Positions 26,592 to 34,785 of a stretch of 64,000 bases of DNA are shown here, piece after piece (positions within the stretch are counted from its first letter, which is position 1; each line of letters opens with the position of its first letter). The stretch is taken from NCBI RefSeq assembly GCF_003441615.1, contig NZ_CP031842.1, forward strand, positions 2,984,001 to 3,048,000, in the 5' to 3' direction. The translations under genes and the position numbers were made by a program. The notes below the pieces were generated by a model that saw only the letters and a list, made by a program, of their open reading frames with translations, did no database searches and was not told the DNA's origin. The DNA comes from Dechloromonas sp. HYN0024. GTDB lineage: Bacteria > Pseudomonadota > Gammaproteobacteria > Burkholderiales > Rhodocyclaceae.

Positions 26592-26730
26592 TTTGATTCT
26601 CCAGGTTTATTAATTCGGTTTTTTGATCCGGCTTTGCGAAATTGCGCTGCCTTGTAGCGAATAACGCGGCCGATCACCGCCCGGATGTCATCAGAAAAGT
26701 AACCCGCTGTAACGCGGCGTAACGCGGCTG
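26592..26730. other. Intergenic region between rep and the Ala/Lys-rich gene
   Basis: This 139-base gap carries the promoter region for the exported protein and, near rep, a short tandem repeat, GTAACGCGG at 26708-26716 and 26718-26726 (in TGTAACGCGGCGTAACGCGG). CCGC/GCGG pairing with a nearby short T-run on the minus strand could form a weak terminator for rep. No gene is seen. Confidence 0.35.
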
Positions 26731-28722
26731 TTAGCCTTTGTTGCGGGCCAGCATCGCCTTCATCGCGTCAAGCCGGGCACTACCGGTCGCCTTGTCCGGC
26801 TCCGCCGCTTGCTTGCCGCCGGAGAAGCGGATGTCTTCCTTGCCCATTTCGTCGATGAAACGCGACGGTTCGGCCGGCATGAACTCGCGCGCCTGCTTGC
26901 GCCGCTCGCAGTAGGAGAGGTGGAGCGAATGCTGGGCACGCGTGATGCCGACATACATCAGGCGGCGCTCCTCTTGCAGCTTGACCGGATCGAGCGACTC
27001 GCGGTGAGGCAGGATGCCTTCCTCGACACCAACCAGGAAAACGTGCCGATACTCCAGGCCCTTCGCTGCATGGAGGGTCGACAGCTGCACGGCGTCATAG
27101 TCCTCGTCATTCTGCTTGTCGAGCATGTTGATCAGGGCGATGCTCTGGGTCAGGTCGATCAGTGTCTTACCGTCTTCCTCACCCCGCTTTTTCAGCCATT
27201 CTGAAAATTCGCAGACATTGCCCCAGCGCGTCTGGGCAGTGCGCTCTTCCTCATGGTCGTAAAGGTAGGTTTCGTAGTCGATGGCCTTGAGCAGGTCGGG
27301 AATCACCTGTTGTGCAGGCTCGTTGGCTGCCCGGTGCTGCAGGCGATTGATGAACTGGCAGAACTCGAGCAGCGGCTCGAGCTGGCGCGGCTGTACGCGG
27401 TGCGCAAAGCCCTCCTCGAAAGCAGCATGGAAGAGCGAGATATGGCGTTCACCGGCATAGGTACCGAGTACCTGTAGCGTCGCCGCCCCGATCCCGCGCT
27501 TGGGGGTGGTAGCGGCTCGAATGAAGGCCGGATCGTCGTCCTCGTTGGTAAGCAAACGCAGGTAGGAAATGATGTCCTTGATTTCTGCCTTATCGAAAAA
27601 GGACTGGCCGCCCGACAGCAGGTAGGGAATCTTGTGGTTGCGCAGTTGCGTTTCGAGCAGGCGGGCCAGATGGTTCGAGCGATAGAGAATGGCGTAGTCC
27701 TTGAACTTGCCGCGCCGCTCGAAGCGGTGCGCCTGCAGTTTCATGACCACGCCTTCGGCCTCGGCTTCGTTGTCGCGGCAGGCAGAGACAGAAATCTGCT
27801 CGCCCTCGCCGAGATCGGACCACAGTTTCTTGTCGAACAGCTTTTCGTTGTGCGAGATGACGTTGTTGGCGGCCTTGAGGATGCGTACCGTCGACCGGTA
27901 GTTCTGTTCGAGCTTGATGACCTTGAGCGACGGAAATTCGGCCGGCAGCTTTTTCAGATTGTCGATATCGGCACCGCGCCAGCCATAGATCGCCTGATCG
28001 TCGTCGCCCACTGCCGTGAATTGGGCACGGACACCGGTCAACAGCTTTAGCAGCTGGTACTGGCAGGCGTTGGTATCCTGATATTCGTCGACCAGCAGGT
28101 AGCGCAGGCGGTTCTGCCACTTCTCGCGGATCTCGGGATGCTGCTGGAAGAGGACGACCGGAAGGCCGATCAGGTCGTCGAAATCCATCGCCTGATACGC
28201 TTTCAGCGTCGCTTCGTAGGACAGGTAAGCCTGGGCCGCCAGCGCCTCATGCTCGTTGGTGGTCAGCTGGCGCGCCGCCTCGGGCGTGACCAGGGCATTC
28301 TTCCAGTTCGAGATAATCGATTGCAGGCGGCGTAGCGTCCCCTTGTCCACCGTCTTGGCGATGTCGCCGATGATACCGGCGCAATCGGCCGAATCGAAAA
28401 TCGAAAATCGCGGCTTGTAACCAAGGGCCCTGGCCTCCTCGCGCAGGATGCGCACACCGAGGGAGTGGAAGGTGGAAATCTGCAACTCTTCTGCCTGCTG
28501 CTTGGACAGCAGCTTGCCGATGCGCTCCTGCATTTCCTTTGCCGCCTTGTTGGTAAAGGTAATAGCGGCGATATTTCGCGGCTGGAAGCCGCAATCCTGG
28601 ACCAGATAGGCGATTTTCTGGGTGATCACCCGCGTCTTGCCCGAGCCGGCACCGGCCAGCACGAGGAGGGGGCCGTCGAGGTAGTGGATCGCTTCGCGCT
28701 GGGGTTGATTAAGGCCGGACAT
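26731..28722 (-). CDS. rep: ATP-dependent DNA helicase Rep
   Basis: The 663-residue superfamily 1A 3'-to-5' helicase helps replication forks pass bound proteins. Motifs: GLNQPQREAIHYLDG (Q motif), LAGAGSGKTRVIT (Walker A, residues 21-33), FTNKAAKEM, LVDEYQDTNACQ, VGDDDQAIYGWRGAD, LEQNYRST, LSTLHAAKGLEYRHVF and LMYVGITRAQ. Length and the 2B-domain region fit Rep more than UvrD. It follows a terminator on the same strand, so it is likely expressed alone. Confidence 0.94.
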   Translation of the reverse strand: MSGLNQPQREAIHYLDGPLLVLAGAGSGKTRVITQKIAYLVQDCGFQPRNIAAITFTNKAAKEMQERIGKLLSKQQAEELQISTFHSLGVRILREEARALGYKPRFSIFDSADCAGIIGDIAKTVDKGTLRRLQSIISNWKNALVTPEAARQLTTNEHEALAAQAYLSYEATLKAYQAMDFDDLIGLPVVLFQQHPEIREKWQNRLRYLLVDEYQDTNACQYQLLKLLTGVRAQFTAVGDDDQAIYGWRGADIDNLKKLPAEFPSLKVIKLEQNYRSTVRILKAANNVISHNEKLFDKKLWSDLGEGEQISVSACRDNEAEAEGVVMKLQAHRFERRGKFKDYAILYRSNHLARLLETQLRNHKIPYLLSGGQSFFDKAEIKDIISYLRLLTNEDDDPAFIRAATTPKRGIGAATLQVLGTYAGERHISLFHAAFEEGFAHRVQPRQLEPLLEFCQFINRLQHRAANEPAQQVIPDLLKAIDYETYLYDHEEERTAQTRWGNVCEFSEWLKKRGEEDGKTLIDLTQSIALINMLDKQNDEDYDAVQLSTLHAAKGLEYRHVFLVGVEEGILPHRESLDPVKLQEERRLMYVGITRAQHSLHLSYCERRKQAREFMPAEPSRFIDEMGKEDIRFSGGKQAAEPDKATGSARLDAMKAMLARNKG

Positions 28723-28730
28723 GTACTCTG

Positions 28731-28761
28731 GAAAAAGCAGCGCCCCGGCAAAGCGGGGCGC
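28731..28761 (-). terminator. Intrinsic terminator of the 105-residue orphan gene
   Basis: GCGCCCCG 28740-28747, six-base loop, CGGGGCGC 28754-28761; on the minus strand the stem is followed by CTGCTTTTTC. It lies about 80 bases after the orphan gene and directly before the rep start. Confidence 0.8.
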
Positions 28762-28840
28762 ATTGGTTTGGTGGGTCGATTTTAACCCAGCCCTTCGGTG
28801 GTGGAAATCAGCCTTTTAGCAACCGGATTCAAATCCCATT

Positions 28841-29158
28841 TCAGGCACTGTCGTCGATACCCCGGTGGCCCATTTTGAGGCCGGCTGGCTTGATCAGACC
28901 ATCGACCGCCGAACCCATGGCAACCAGTTGAGACGCGACATCGCGCGCCCCCTGCATGACCTGTTCAGCCCCATGAAAATCGCCGATGGCACCTGGATCG
29001 ATTTCGGCCAGTTCCTGCTGCAGGCTGCGCCCACGGTCACTTTCGACACCATCGAGCGCCACGACCGGGTTGATCCGTTCGCTGGCGACAGCCGCCTTAC
29101 GCTCGGTCGATTCCGAGGGCTGGCGCGGGGTCGTGCTGGCGAGGCGGTCAACTTTCAT
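28841..29158 (-). CDS. Hypothetical protein (105 residues)
   Basis: The 105-residue protein begins MKVDRLASTTPRQPSEST and ends KMGHRGIDDSA. It is soluble, with no signal peptide, membrane segment, cysteine or motif I recognise; the middle (QQELAEIDPGAIGDFHGAEQVMQG) looks helical. Evidence that it is real: AAGGAG seven bases before the ATG, GC-rich third codon positions in this frame, and a good terminator downstream. It follows the DUF4197 gene on the same strand with a 50-base gap. Confidence 0.65.
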   Translation of the reverse strand: MKVDRLASTTPRQPSESTERKAAVASERINPVVALDGVESDRGRSLQQELAEIDPGAIGDFHGAEQVMQGARDVASQLVAMGSAVDGLIKPAGLKMGHRGIDDSA

Positions 29159-29208
29159 GCGAGGGCTCCTTGCCCTCTACTACGACATGGCAAGTGCCCG
29201 ACTTTAGG

Positions 29209-29895
29209 TCAGAGGGCCCCGAAGACGTTCTTGAGCAACTCGCTGCCCGCCCCGAGGGGGTTGGCCCGCAGTTTCTTTTCTTCTTCGGCAATCATCAGGA
29301 ACAGCCCGTCCATCGCCTTCTGCGTGACATAGCTATCGACATCAGCATTCTTCTGATCAACCAGACCGGCGCTGGCGGCCTTGCCGGCAAACTTGTTGTA
29401 CTGATCAGCCAGTTGCAGCTTGCCGGTTTCCTTCTTGACGATGGGCATGAATTTGGCGGTCAGCTGCTCGGTCGAGCTCCGCTTGAAATACTGAGTGACG
29501 CTGTCCTCTCCGCCGGTCAGAATATCCTTGGCATCCTTGACGCTCATCTTTTTGATCGACTCGGTGAGGATAGGCTTGGCTTGGGCCACGGCGTTTTCGG
29601 CGGCATGGTTCATGGTTTCAACCAATTGGTCAGCCTGCTTGCCCATGCCGAACATACGCAGGGCCGACTCGGCCTTATCCAGATATCCGGGCAGCTTGAT
29701 CTTTACCTTGTCGTTGCCGAGAAAACCGCCGCTCTTGCCGAGCGAGGACACGGCGTAATCGGCCCCCTTGGCCAGCGCCTCCTTGACCCCGGCACTGGCA
29801 TCACCACTGGAGATGGCGTCGAGCCCACCCGCCTGGGCCATTCCGGCAGTCAGGGCAAAAAACAGGGCAAAAGCTGGCTTGAGCAGTCGGCGCAT
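29209..29895 (-). CDS. Exported DUF4197 family protein
   Basis: The 228-residue precursor starts at the ATG at 29893-29895, with GGAG about seven bases upstream, and has a signal peptide ending MAQAGG (near residue 22). DUF4197 features: VKEALAKGADYAVSSLGK, a hydrophilic helical body, LTGGEDSVTQYFKRSS and QKAMDGLFLMIAEEEKKLRANP. The function of the family is unknown; location is probably periplasmic or outer-membrane associated. An upstream in-frame extension of 35 codons overlaps the end of pilU and is not used. It may be transcribed with pilT-pilU. Confidence 0.88.
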   Translation of the reverse strand: MRRLLKPAFALFFALTAGMAQAGGLDAISSGDASAGVKEALAKGADYAVSSLGKSGGFLGNDKVKIKLPGYLDKAESALRMFGMGKQADQLVETMNHAAENAVAQAKPILTESIKKMSVKDAKDILTGGEDSVTQYFKRSSTEQLTAKFMPIVKKETGKLQLADQYNKFAGKAASAGLVDQKNADVDSYVTQKAMDGLFLMIAEEEKKLRANPLGAGSELLKNVFGAL

Positions 29896-29911
29896 GGGTT
29901 TCTCCGGGTAA

Positions 29912-31048
29912 TCAGACGATATCGAGGTGACCGATGCCGGTCGACAGATCCCGGTCCTTCGATTCCTTGCCATAGAGCTTGATCTGCAGGCGCAGGTCAT
30001 TCAGCGAGTCGGCATTGCGCAAGGCATCTTCGTAGGTGATCTTGCCTGCCTCGTAGAGGTCGAAGAGCGCCTGGTCGAAGGTCTGCATACCGAGTTCGCG
30101 CGATTTCTTCATGATCTCCTTGATCTCGTGCACCTCGCCCTTGAAGATGAGGTCCGAAATCAGCGGCGAATTGAGCAGCACTTCGATGGCGGCCATGCGG
30201 CCCTTGCCATCCTTCTTCGGAATCAGGCGCTGCGACACCATGGCACGCAGATTGAGGGAGAGGTCCATGAGCAATTGCTGGCGACGCTCTTCCGGGAAGA
30301 AGTTGACGATCCGGTCAATGGCCTGGTTGGCACTGTTGGCATGCAACGTCGCCAGACAGAGATGGCCGGTTTCGGCAAAGGCGATGGCGTAATCCATGGT
30401 GTTGCGGTCGCGGATTTCGCCCATCAGGATGACATCCGGTGCCTGACGCAGGGTGTTCTTGAGGGCCGGGCCCCAGTCATCGGTATCAACGCCGACTTCG
30501 CGCTGCGTGACGATACAGTTCTTGTGCTCGTGCACGTATTCGATCGGGTCTTCGATGGTGATGATGTGCCCGTAGGAATTTTCGTTGCGGTAATCGACCA
30601 GGGCAGCCAGCGAGGTCGTCTTGCCAGTACCGGTGCCACCGACGAAGATGATCAGGCCACGCTTGGTCATCGCCAGATCCTTGAGCACCGGAGGCAGTAG
30701 CAGTTCATCGAGGGTCGGGATGGTCATGTTGATGGTGCGGCAGACAACCCCGACGCGCCCCTGCTGGACCAGCGTATTGACGCGGAAACGGCCAATACCG
30801 GCCGGCGAAATGGCGAAGTTGCATTCCTTGGTCGCCTCGAACTCGGCGGCCTGCCGGTCGTTCATCAGCGCCCGCGCCAATTCGGCAGTGTGTTGCGGCG
30901 TCAGCACCTGATTGGAAACCGGTGTCACCTTGCCATCGATTTTGATGGCCGGGGGAAATCCGGCGGTGATAAAGAGGTCCGAGCCTTTCTTCTGCGACAT
31001 CAGGCGCAGAAGATCGTGCATGAATTTCATTGCCTGATCGCGTTCCAT
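29912..31048 (-). CDS. pilU: Type IV pilus retraction ATPase PilU
   Basis: The 378-residue PilT paralogue acts as the accessory retraction motor at the cytoplasmic face of the pilus base. Motifs: GSDLFITAGFPPAIKIDG, Walker A GGTGTGKTTSLA, the Asp box ITIEDPIEYVHEHK, Walker B with LMGEIRDRNTMDYAI, and the His box ATLHANSANQAIDR. The C-terminus is longer than that of PilT and ends STGIGHLDIV, as in PilU. It follows pilT by 28 bases and belongs to the same operon. Confidence 0.95.
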   Translation of the reverse strand: MERDQAMKFMHDLLRLMSQKKGSDLFITAGFPPAIKIDGKVTPVSNQVLTPQHTAELARALMNDRQAAEFEATKECNFAISPAGIGRFRVNTLVQQGRVGVVCRTINMTIPTLDELLLPPVLKDLAMTKRGLIIFVGGTGTGKTTSLAALVDYRNENSYGHIITIEDPIEYVHEHKNCIVTQREVGVDTDDWGPALKNTLRQAPDVILMGEIRDRNTMDYAIAFAETGHLCLATLHANSANQAIDRIVNFFPEERRQQLLMDLSLNLRAMVSQRLIPKKDGKGRMAAIEVLLNSPLISDLIFKGEVHEIKEIMKKSRELGMQTFDQALFDLYEAGKITYEDALRNADSLNDLRLQIKLYGKESKDRDLSTGIGHLDIV

Positions 31049-31076
31049 AATTTCTCTCTGTCCTGTCTATCCCCGA

Positions 31077-32120
31077 TCAAGCCGGGAAGGCGTCCTTGTT
31101 GGCTGCCTTGAATTTCGCTTCGGCACTCGACACCACATTGCGTCGCACCAGATCGATGAGGTTCTGGTCCAGCGTCTGCATGCCGAAGTTCTGACCGGTC
31201 TGGATTGCCGAATACATCTGGGCCACCTTGTTCTCGCGAATGAGGTTGCGGATGGCCGGGGTGCCGATCATGATTTCGTGCGCGGCGACGCGGCCGCTGC
31301 CGTCCTTGGTCTTGAGCAGCGTCTGCGAGATAACGGCGCGCAGCGACTCAGAGAGCATCGAACGAACCATCTCCTTTTCCGCCGCCGGGAAAACGTCAAC
31401 GATACGGTCCACCGTCTTGGCGGCTGAAGAGGTGTGCAGCGTGCCGAACACGAGGTGGCCGGTTTCGGCTGCGGTCAGTGCCAGACGGATGGTTTCCAGG
31501 TCACGCATTTCACCGACCAGGATGACGTCCGGATCCTCACGCAGGGCCGAACGCAGAGCGTTCGAGAAGGACAGGGTATGCGGCCCGACTTCGCGCTGGT
31601 TGATCAGGCACTTTTTCGATTCATGGACGAATTCGATCGGGTCTTCGACGGTCAGGATATGGCCGTAATCGTTTTCGTTTACGTGATTGACCATGCCGGC
31701 CAGCGTCGTCGACTTGCCCGAACCGGTCGGCCCGGTGACCAGCACGATGCCGCGCGGATACTCGGAAATTTCCTGGAAAATCTTCGGCGCGTTCAATTCC
31801 TCGAGCGTCAGCACTTTGGACGGAATGGTCCGGAACACGGCGCCAGCACCACGGTGCTGATTGAAGGCATTAACCCGGAAACGGGCCAGGTTGGGGATTT
31901 CAAACGAGAAGTCGCATTCCAGCGTCTCTTCATAAATCTTGCGCTGGCCATCGTTCATGATGTCATAGACCATGCCATGAACATCCTTGTGTTCCATGGC
32001 CGGCAGGTTGATGCGCCGGACGTCGCCATGCACACGGATCATCGGCGGCAGGCCGGATGACAGGTGGAGATCGGAGGCCTTGTTCTTGACGCTGAAAGCC
32101 AGCAGTTCGGTGATGTCCAT
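31077..32120 (-). CDS. pilT: Type IV pilus retraction ATPase PilT
   Basis: The 347-residue hexameric ATPase powers pilus retraction for twitching motility, surface sensing and DNA uptake. Motifs: ASDLHLSSGLPPMIRVHGD, Walker A TGPTGSGKSTTLA, LTVEDPIEFVHES, VGEMRDLETIRLAL, GTLHTSSAAKTVDR, and a C-terminal AIRNLIRENKVAQMY (AIRNLIRE motif of true PilT). GAGGA lies ten bases before the ATG. It is divergent from yggS, the same arrangement as in Pseudomonas aeruginosa. Confidence 0.97.
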   Translation of the reverse strand: MDITELLAFSVKNKASDLHLSSGLPPMIRVHGDVRRINLPAMEHKDVHGMVYDIMNDGQRKIYEETLECDFSFEIPNLARFRVNAFNQHRGAGAVFRTIPSKVLTLEELNAPKIFQEISEYPRGIVLVTGPTGSGKSTTLAGMVNHVNENDYGHILTVEDPIEFVHESKKCLINQREVGPHTLSFSNALRSALREDPDVILVGEMRDLETIRLALTAAETGHLVFGTLHTSSAAKTVDRIVDVFPAAEKEMVRSMLSESLRAVISQTLLKTKDGSGRVAAHEIMIGTPAIRNLIRENKVAQMYSAIQTGQNFGMQTLDQNLIDLVRRNVVSSAEAKFKAANKDAFPA

Positions 32121-32141
32121 TCGGATCGTCCTCGGAGCGCG

Positions 32142-32170
32142 TGTATACTTGGTTTGTTGTAAATTCCCAA
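32142..32170 (-). promoter_or_regulatory. Promoter of pilT-pilU
   Basis: Read on the minus strand: TTGGGA (32165-32170), 17-base spacer, TATACA (32142-32147), about 20 bases before the pilT ATG. On the plus strand TATACT (32144-32149) overlaps it and could serve yggS, so the two divergent promoters may interfere. Confidence 0.55.
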
Positions 32171-32176
32171 TGGATT

Positions 32177-32866
32177 ATGAGCGCAATCGCCGACAACCTG
32201 CAAGCTGTCCAGGCCCGTATTCGCGACGCTGCGGTTCTCGCCGGTCGTTCGCCGGAAAGTATCCGCCTGTTGGCCGTCAGCAAAACCTGGCCGCTACCCA
32301 GTGTCATTGACGCGGCCGATGCCGGCCAGTCCGCCTTTGGCGAAAACTACGTGCAGGAAGGCGTCGACAAGCAAACAGCATTGGCCGGTCGCCATCTGGA
32401 CTGGCATTTCATCGGCCCGCTGCAAAGCAACAAGTCGCGCCTCGTCGCCGAACACTTCGACTGGGTCCATTCCATTGACCGCCTGAAAATTGCCGAACGC
32501 TTGTCGGCGCAACGTCCCACCCATCTGCCGCCGATGCAGGTGTGCGTTCAGGTCAATGTCTCCGGCGAGGCCAGCAAGAGCGGTTGTGCTCCGGCCGATG
32601 CCCGGGCCCTGTGCCAGGCCGTCGCCGCTCTGCCCGGCCTCCAGCTACGCGGACTGATGGCCATCCCCGAACCAACCGATGACCCGGCTGCCCAGCGCGC
32701 CCCGTTTCGTCAGGTGCGTGAACTATTTGAAAACATCAGGGCGGCAGGTTTGCCGCTCGATACCTTGTCCATGGGCATGTCCCACGATCTTGAAGCCGCC
32801 ATCGCCGAAGGCGCGACTATCGTCCGCATCGGTACGGCCATTTTTGGTGAAAGAAATTACTCATGA
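32177..32866 (+). CDS. yggS: PLP homeostasis protein YggS
   Basis: The 229-residue alanine-racemase-fold protein binds pyridoxal phosphate and buffers B6 and amino-acid pools without known catalysis. Features: LLAVSKTWP with the PLP lysine, FGENYVQEGVDK, WHFIGPLQSNKSR, VCVQVNVSGEASKSG and LSMGMSHDLEAAI. The ATG at 32177 gives the usual MSAIADNLQ start; a more upstream Met would lie in the promoter region. Its stop overlaps the proC start (ATGA). Confidence 0.95.
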   Translation: MSAIADNLQAVQARIRDAAVLAGRSPESIRLLAVSKTWPLPSVIDAADAGQSAFGENYVQEGVDKQTALAGRHLDWHFIGPLQSNKSRLVAEHFDWVHSIDRLKIAERLSAQRPTHLPPMQVCVQVNVSGEASKSGCAPADARALCQAVAALPGLQLRGLMAIPEPTDDPAAQRAPFRQVRELFENIRAAGLPLDTLSMGMSHDLEAAIAEGATIVRIGTAIFGERNYS

Positions 32867-33675
32867 AAATCGTTTTCCTCGGCGGCGGCAACATGGCCAA
32901 CGCCCTGATCGGCGGCATGCTCAAGCAAGGATTCGCCGCCAGCGACATTGAAGTCATCGAGCCTTACGCCGACGCCCGCGCCAAGCTGGTGGCTTCATAT
33001 GCGGTGGTTTGCCACGAAAACGCCACCAGCGCGCCGTCCTCGCCGGACATCCTGGTCCTCGCCGTCAAGCCGCAGCAAATGAAGGAAGCTGTCGCGCCGC
33101 TCGTTGGCAAGCTGGGCTCGGCGGTTGTCATCAGCATCGCCGCCGGGCTCGACATGGCCGCGCTGTCGCGCTGGCTGGGCGGCCATCGCCAGATTGTCCG
33201 GTGCATGCCCAACACGCCCGCGCTGATTGGCGCCGGCATCACCGGGCTCTGCGCCCTGCCAGAAGTAAGCGCTGACCAACGCGCCGCCGCCGACCGTGTT
33301 CTGCGTGCCGTCGGCACCACGGTATGGATCGAAGACGAAGCCAGAATCGATGGCGTTACTGCCATTTCAGGCAGCGGCCCGGCCTACGTCTTCCTCTTTA
33401 TCGAAGCGCTGCAACAAGCCGCGGCCGAACTCGGTTTCACACCGGAGCATGGTCGCCAGCTGGCCATCGAAACGGTTCAGGGTGCCGCCGGTCTGGCTGC
33501 CCAGTCGACGGAACCTGCCGCCATCCTCCGCGAACGGGTCACTTCCAAAGGCGGCACCACCGAAGCCGCCCTGCGCATCATGGCCGAACGCGGTGTCAAG
33601 GACGGCATTGTCGCCGGTTGCCACGCCGCCGCCGCCCGCGGCAAGGAACTTGGCAAGATCCTCGGAGCCGACTGA
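32863..33675 (+). CDS. proC: Pyrroline-5-carboxylate reductase
   Basis: Last step of proline synthesis, reducing P5C with NAD(P)H. The 270-residue protein has the dinucleotide fold FLGGGNMANALIGGM, IVRCMPNTPALIGAGITGL, SGSGPAYVFLFIEAL, and the C-terminal signature RVTSKGGTTEAAL. It overlaps yggS upstream and shares its last base with the yggT start (TGATG). The yggS-proC-yggT order is widespread in proteobacteria. Confidence 0.97.
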   Translation: MKIVFLGGGNMANALIGGMLKQGFAASDIEVIEPYADARAKLVASYAVVCHENATSAPSSPDILVLAVKPQQMKEAVAPLVGKLGSAVVISIAAGLDMAALSRWLGGHRQIVRCMPNTPALIGAGITGLCALPEVSADQRAAADRVLRAVGTTVWIEDEARIDGVTAISGSGPAYVFLFIEALQQAAAELGFTPEHGRQLAIETVQGAAGLAAQSTEPAAILRERVTSKGGTTEAALRIMAERGVKDGIVAGCHAAAARGKELGKILGAD

Positions 33676-34208
33676 TGCAAGCCATCGTCTTCCTGCTCGA
33701 CGCCGTCGCCAGCTTCTTCGCCACGCTTTTCCTGCTGCGTTTCATGATGCAGGCGACGCGCGTTTCGTTTGCCGGGCAGATCGGTGATTTCGTCGTCAAA
33801 CTGACCAACTGGGCCGTCAAGCCGCTACGCCGCGTCATCCCCGGCCTTGGCGGCTACGACTGGGCCAGCCTGATCGCCGCACTCGCCGTAGAACTCCTCT
33901 TCGCCGGCATCATCATCGGCGCAGCGACGCGCTTCGGTGAGATTGATCTGGGCGGTGCCGCGCCGATGGTTCTGCTCATGGCCGGCCGCGCCCTGTTGCG
34001 CCTTGCCGTCTACATCCTGATCGGCGCACTGATCCTGCAGGCCGTGCTGTCCTGGGTCAATCCCTACTCGCCGCTGTCGGCCCCCGCCTACCAGTTGACT
34101 CGCCCGATGCTCGATCCCATTCGCCGCATCATTCCGACCATTTCCGGCATCGACCTGTCCCCTCTGGTCGCCATCCTGCTCCTGCAAACGGCGCTCATGT
34201 TCCTGTGA
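33675..34208 (+). CDS. yggT: YggT family integral membrane protein
   Basis: The 177-residue protein has two YggT repeats, each with paired hydrophobic helices: residues 1-30 and 60-80, then 105-130 and 160-177. Motifs include TNWAVKPLRRVIPG and VLSWVNPYSPL with LTRPMLDPIRRIIP. The family is linked to osmotic stress and to cell-division settings but not defined. The ATG at 33675 overlaps the proC stop, which excludes the long in-frame upstream extension through proC. Its stop overlaps the GTG of yggU. Confidence 0.93.
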   Translation: MQAIVFLLDAVASFFATLFLLRFMMQATRVSFAGQIGDFVVKLTNWAVKPLRRVIPGLGGYDWASLIAALAVELLFAGIIIGAATRFGEIDLGGAAPMVLLMAGRALLRLAVYILIGALILQAVLSWVNPYSPLSAPAYQLTRPMLDPIRRIIPTISGIDLSPLVAILLLQTALMFL

Positions 34209-34501
34209 GCGAATGGTTCCGGCAGGCCGCTGATGGCCGCATCACGCTGACCCTGCACATCCAGCCCGGTGCCAAAAAGACCGAATTTGCCGGGCTGCAC
34301 GGCGACGCACTGAAAATCCGCCTTGCCGCGCCGCCGGTCGATGGCAAAGCCAACGAGGCACTGATCAGATTCGTTGCCGATACGCTGAAACTTGCCAAAT
34401 CAGCGGTCAGCCTGAAGAGCGGCCAGACCTCGCGGCGCAAGGTACTGGAGATACAGGGAGCGCCCCTGTCGGCGATTCAAGCATTTGGCACTACGAATTA
34501 A
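34205..34501 (+). CDS. yggU: DUF167 family protein YggU
   Basis: The 98-residue protein has the DUF167 features LHIQPGAKKTEFAGLHGDALKIRLAAPPVDGKANEAL in sequence (residues about 16-52 in pieces) and the late motif VSLKSGQTSRRKVLEI. It begins with a GTG at 34205-34207 inside the yggT stop overlap. The role of the family is not known. It closes the yggS-proC-yggT-yggU operon, and the island of altered composition begins right after it. Confidence 0.92.
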   Translation: MSEWFRQAADGRITLTLHIQPGAKKTEFAGLHGDALKIRLAAPPVDGKANEALIRFVADTLKLAKSAVSLKSGQTSRRKVLEIQGAPLSAIQAFGTTN

Positions 34502-34522
34502 TTCCCGGCACATCGTTCCGGC

Positions 34523-34717
34523 TTGGGCTTGTGGCAGGTTCGCGCCCAATTCAGACTTTTTTTCAATTCAGGCTCCCATGGACTGCTAGCTGAGCAGAGC
34601 AGACGGACAAGCCAATTTCTGTTCGACAAGCCCTGGGCCAATCCCCGCTTTGAGCAGTTGGCCCGAGCCCGGCAGCTGAACATCGATTACCTGCCGATCA
34701 ACCTGACGATTCCTTAA
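34523..34717 (+). pseudogene. Possible 3' remnant of a lost gene
   Basis: The gap 34502-34785 has no convincing complete gene. From about 34610 to the TAA at 34715-34717 the plus frame reads FDKPWANPRFEQLARARQ and then LNIDYLPINLTIP with GC-rich third positions, like the real C-terminus of a protein. Upstream the frame loses that character and has only a TTG start (34523) without a ribosome-binding site. I read it as a truncated tail, left when the neighbouring island was inserted. The parent family is unknown. Confidence 0.35.
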
Positions 34718-34785
34718 GCGGCAATTTACCCGGTCAACAAGAAAGTCCACCAGCGCGATTTTTGGAAATTCACGGGGCGCGTTAA

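Noticed and set aside
28812..28836. GGATTCAAATCCC, resembling a tRNA T-loop
   Set aside because: No acceptor stem, D-arm or anticodon arm can be folded around it; the match is chance. No tRNA was found in the other gaps.
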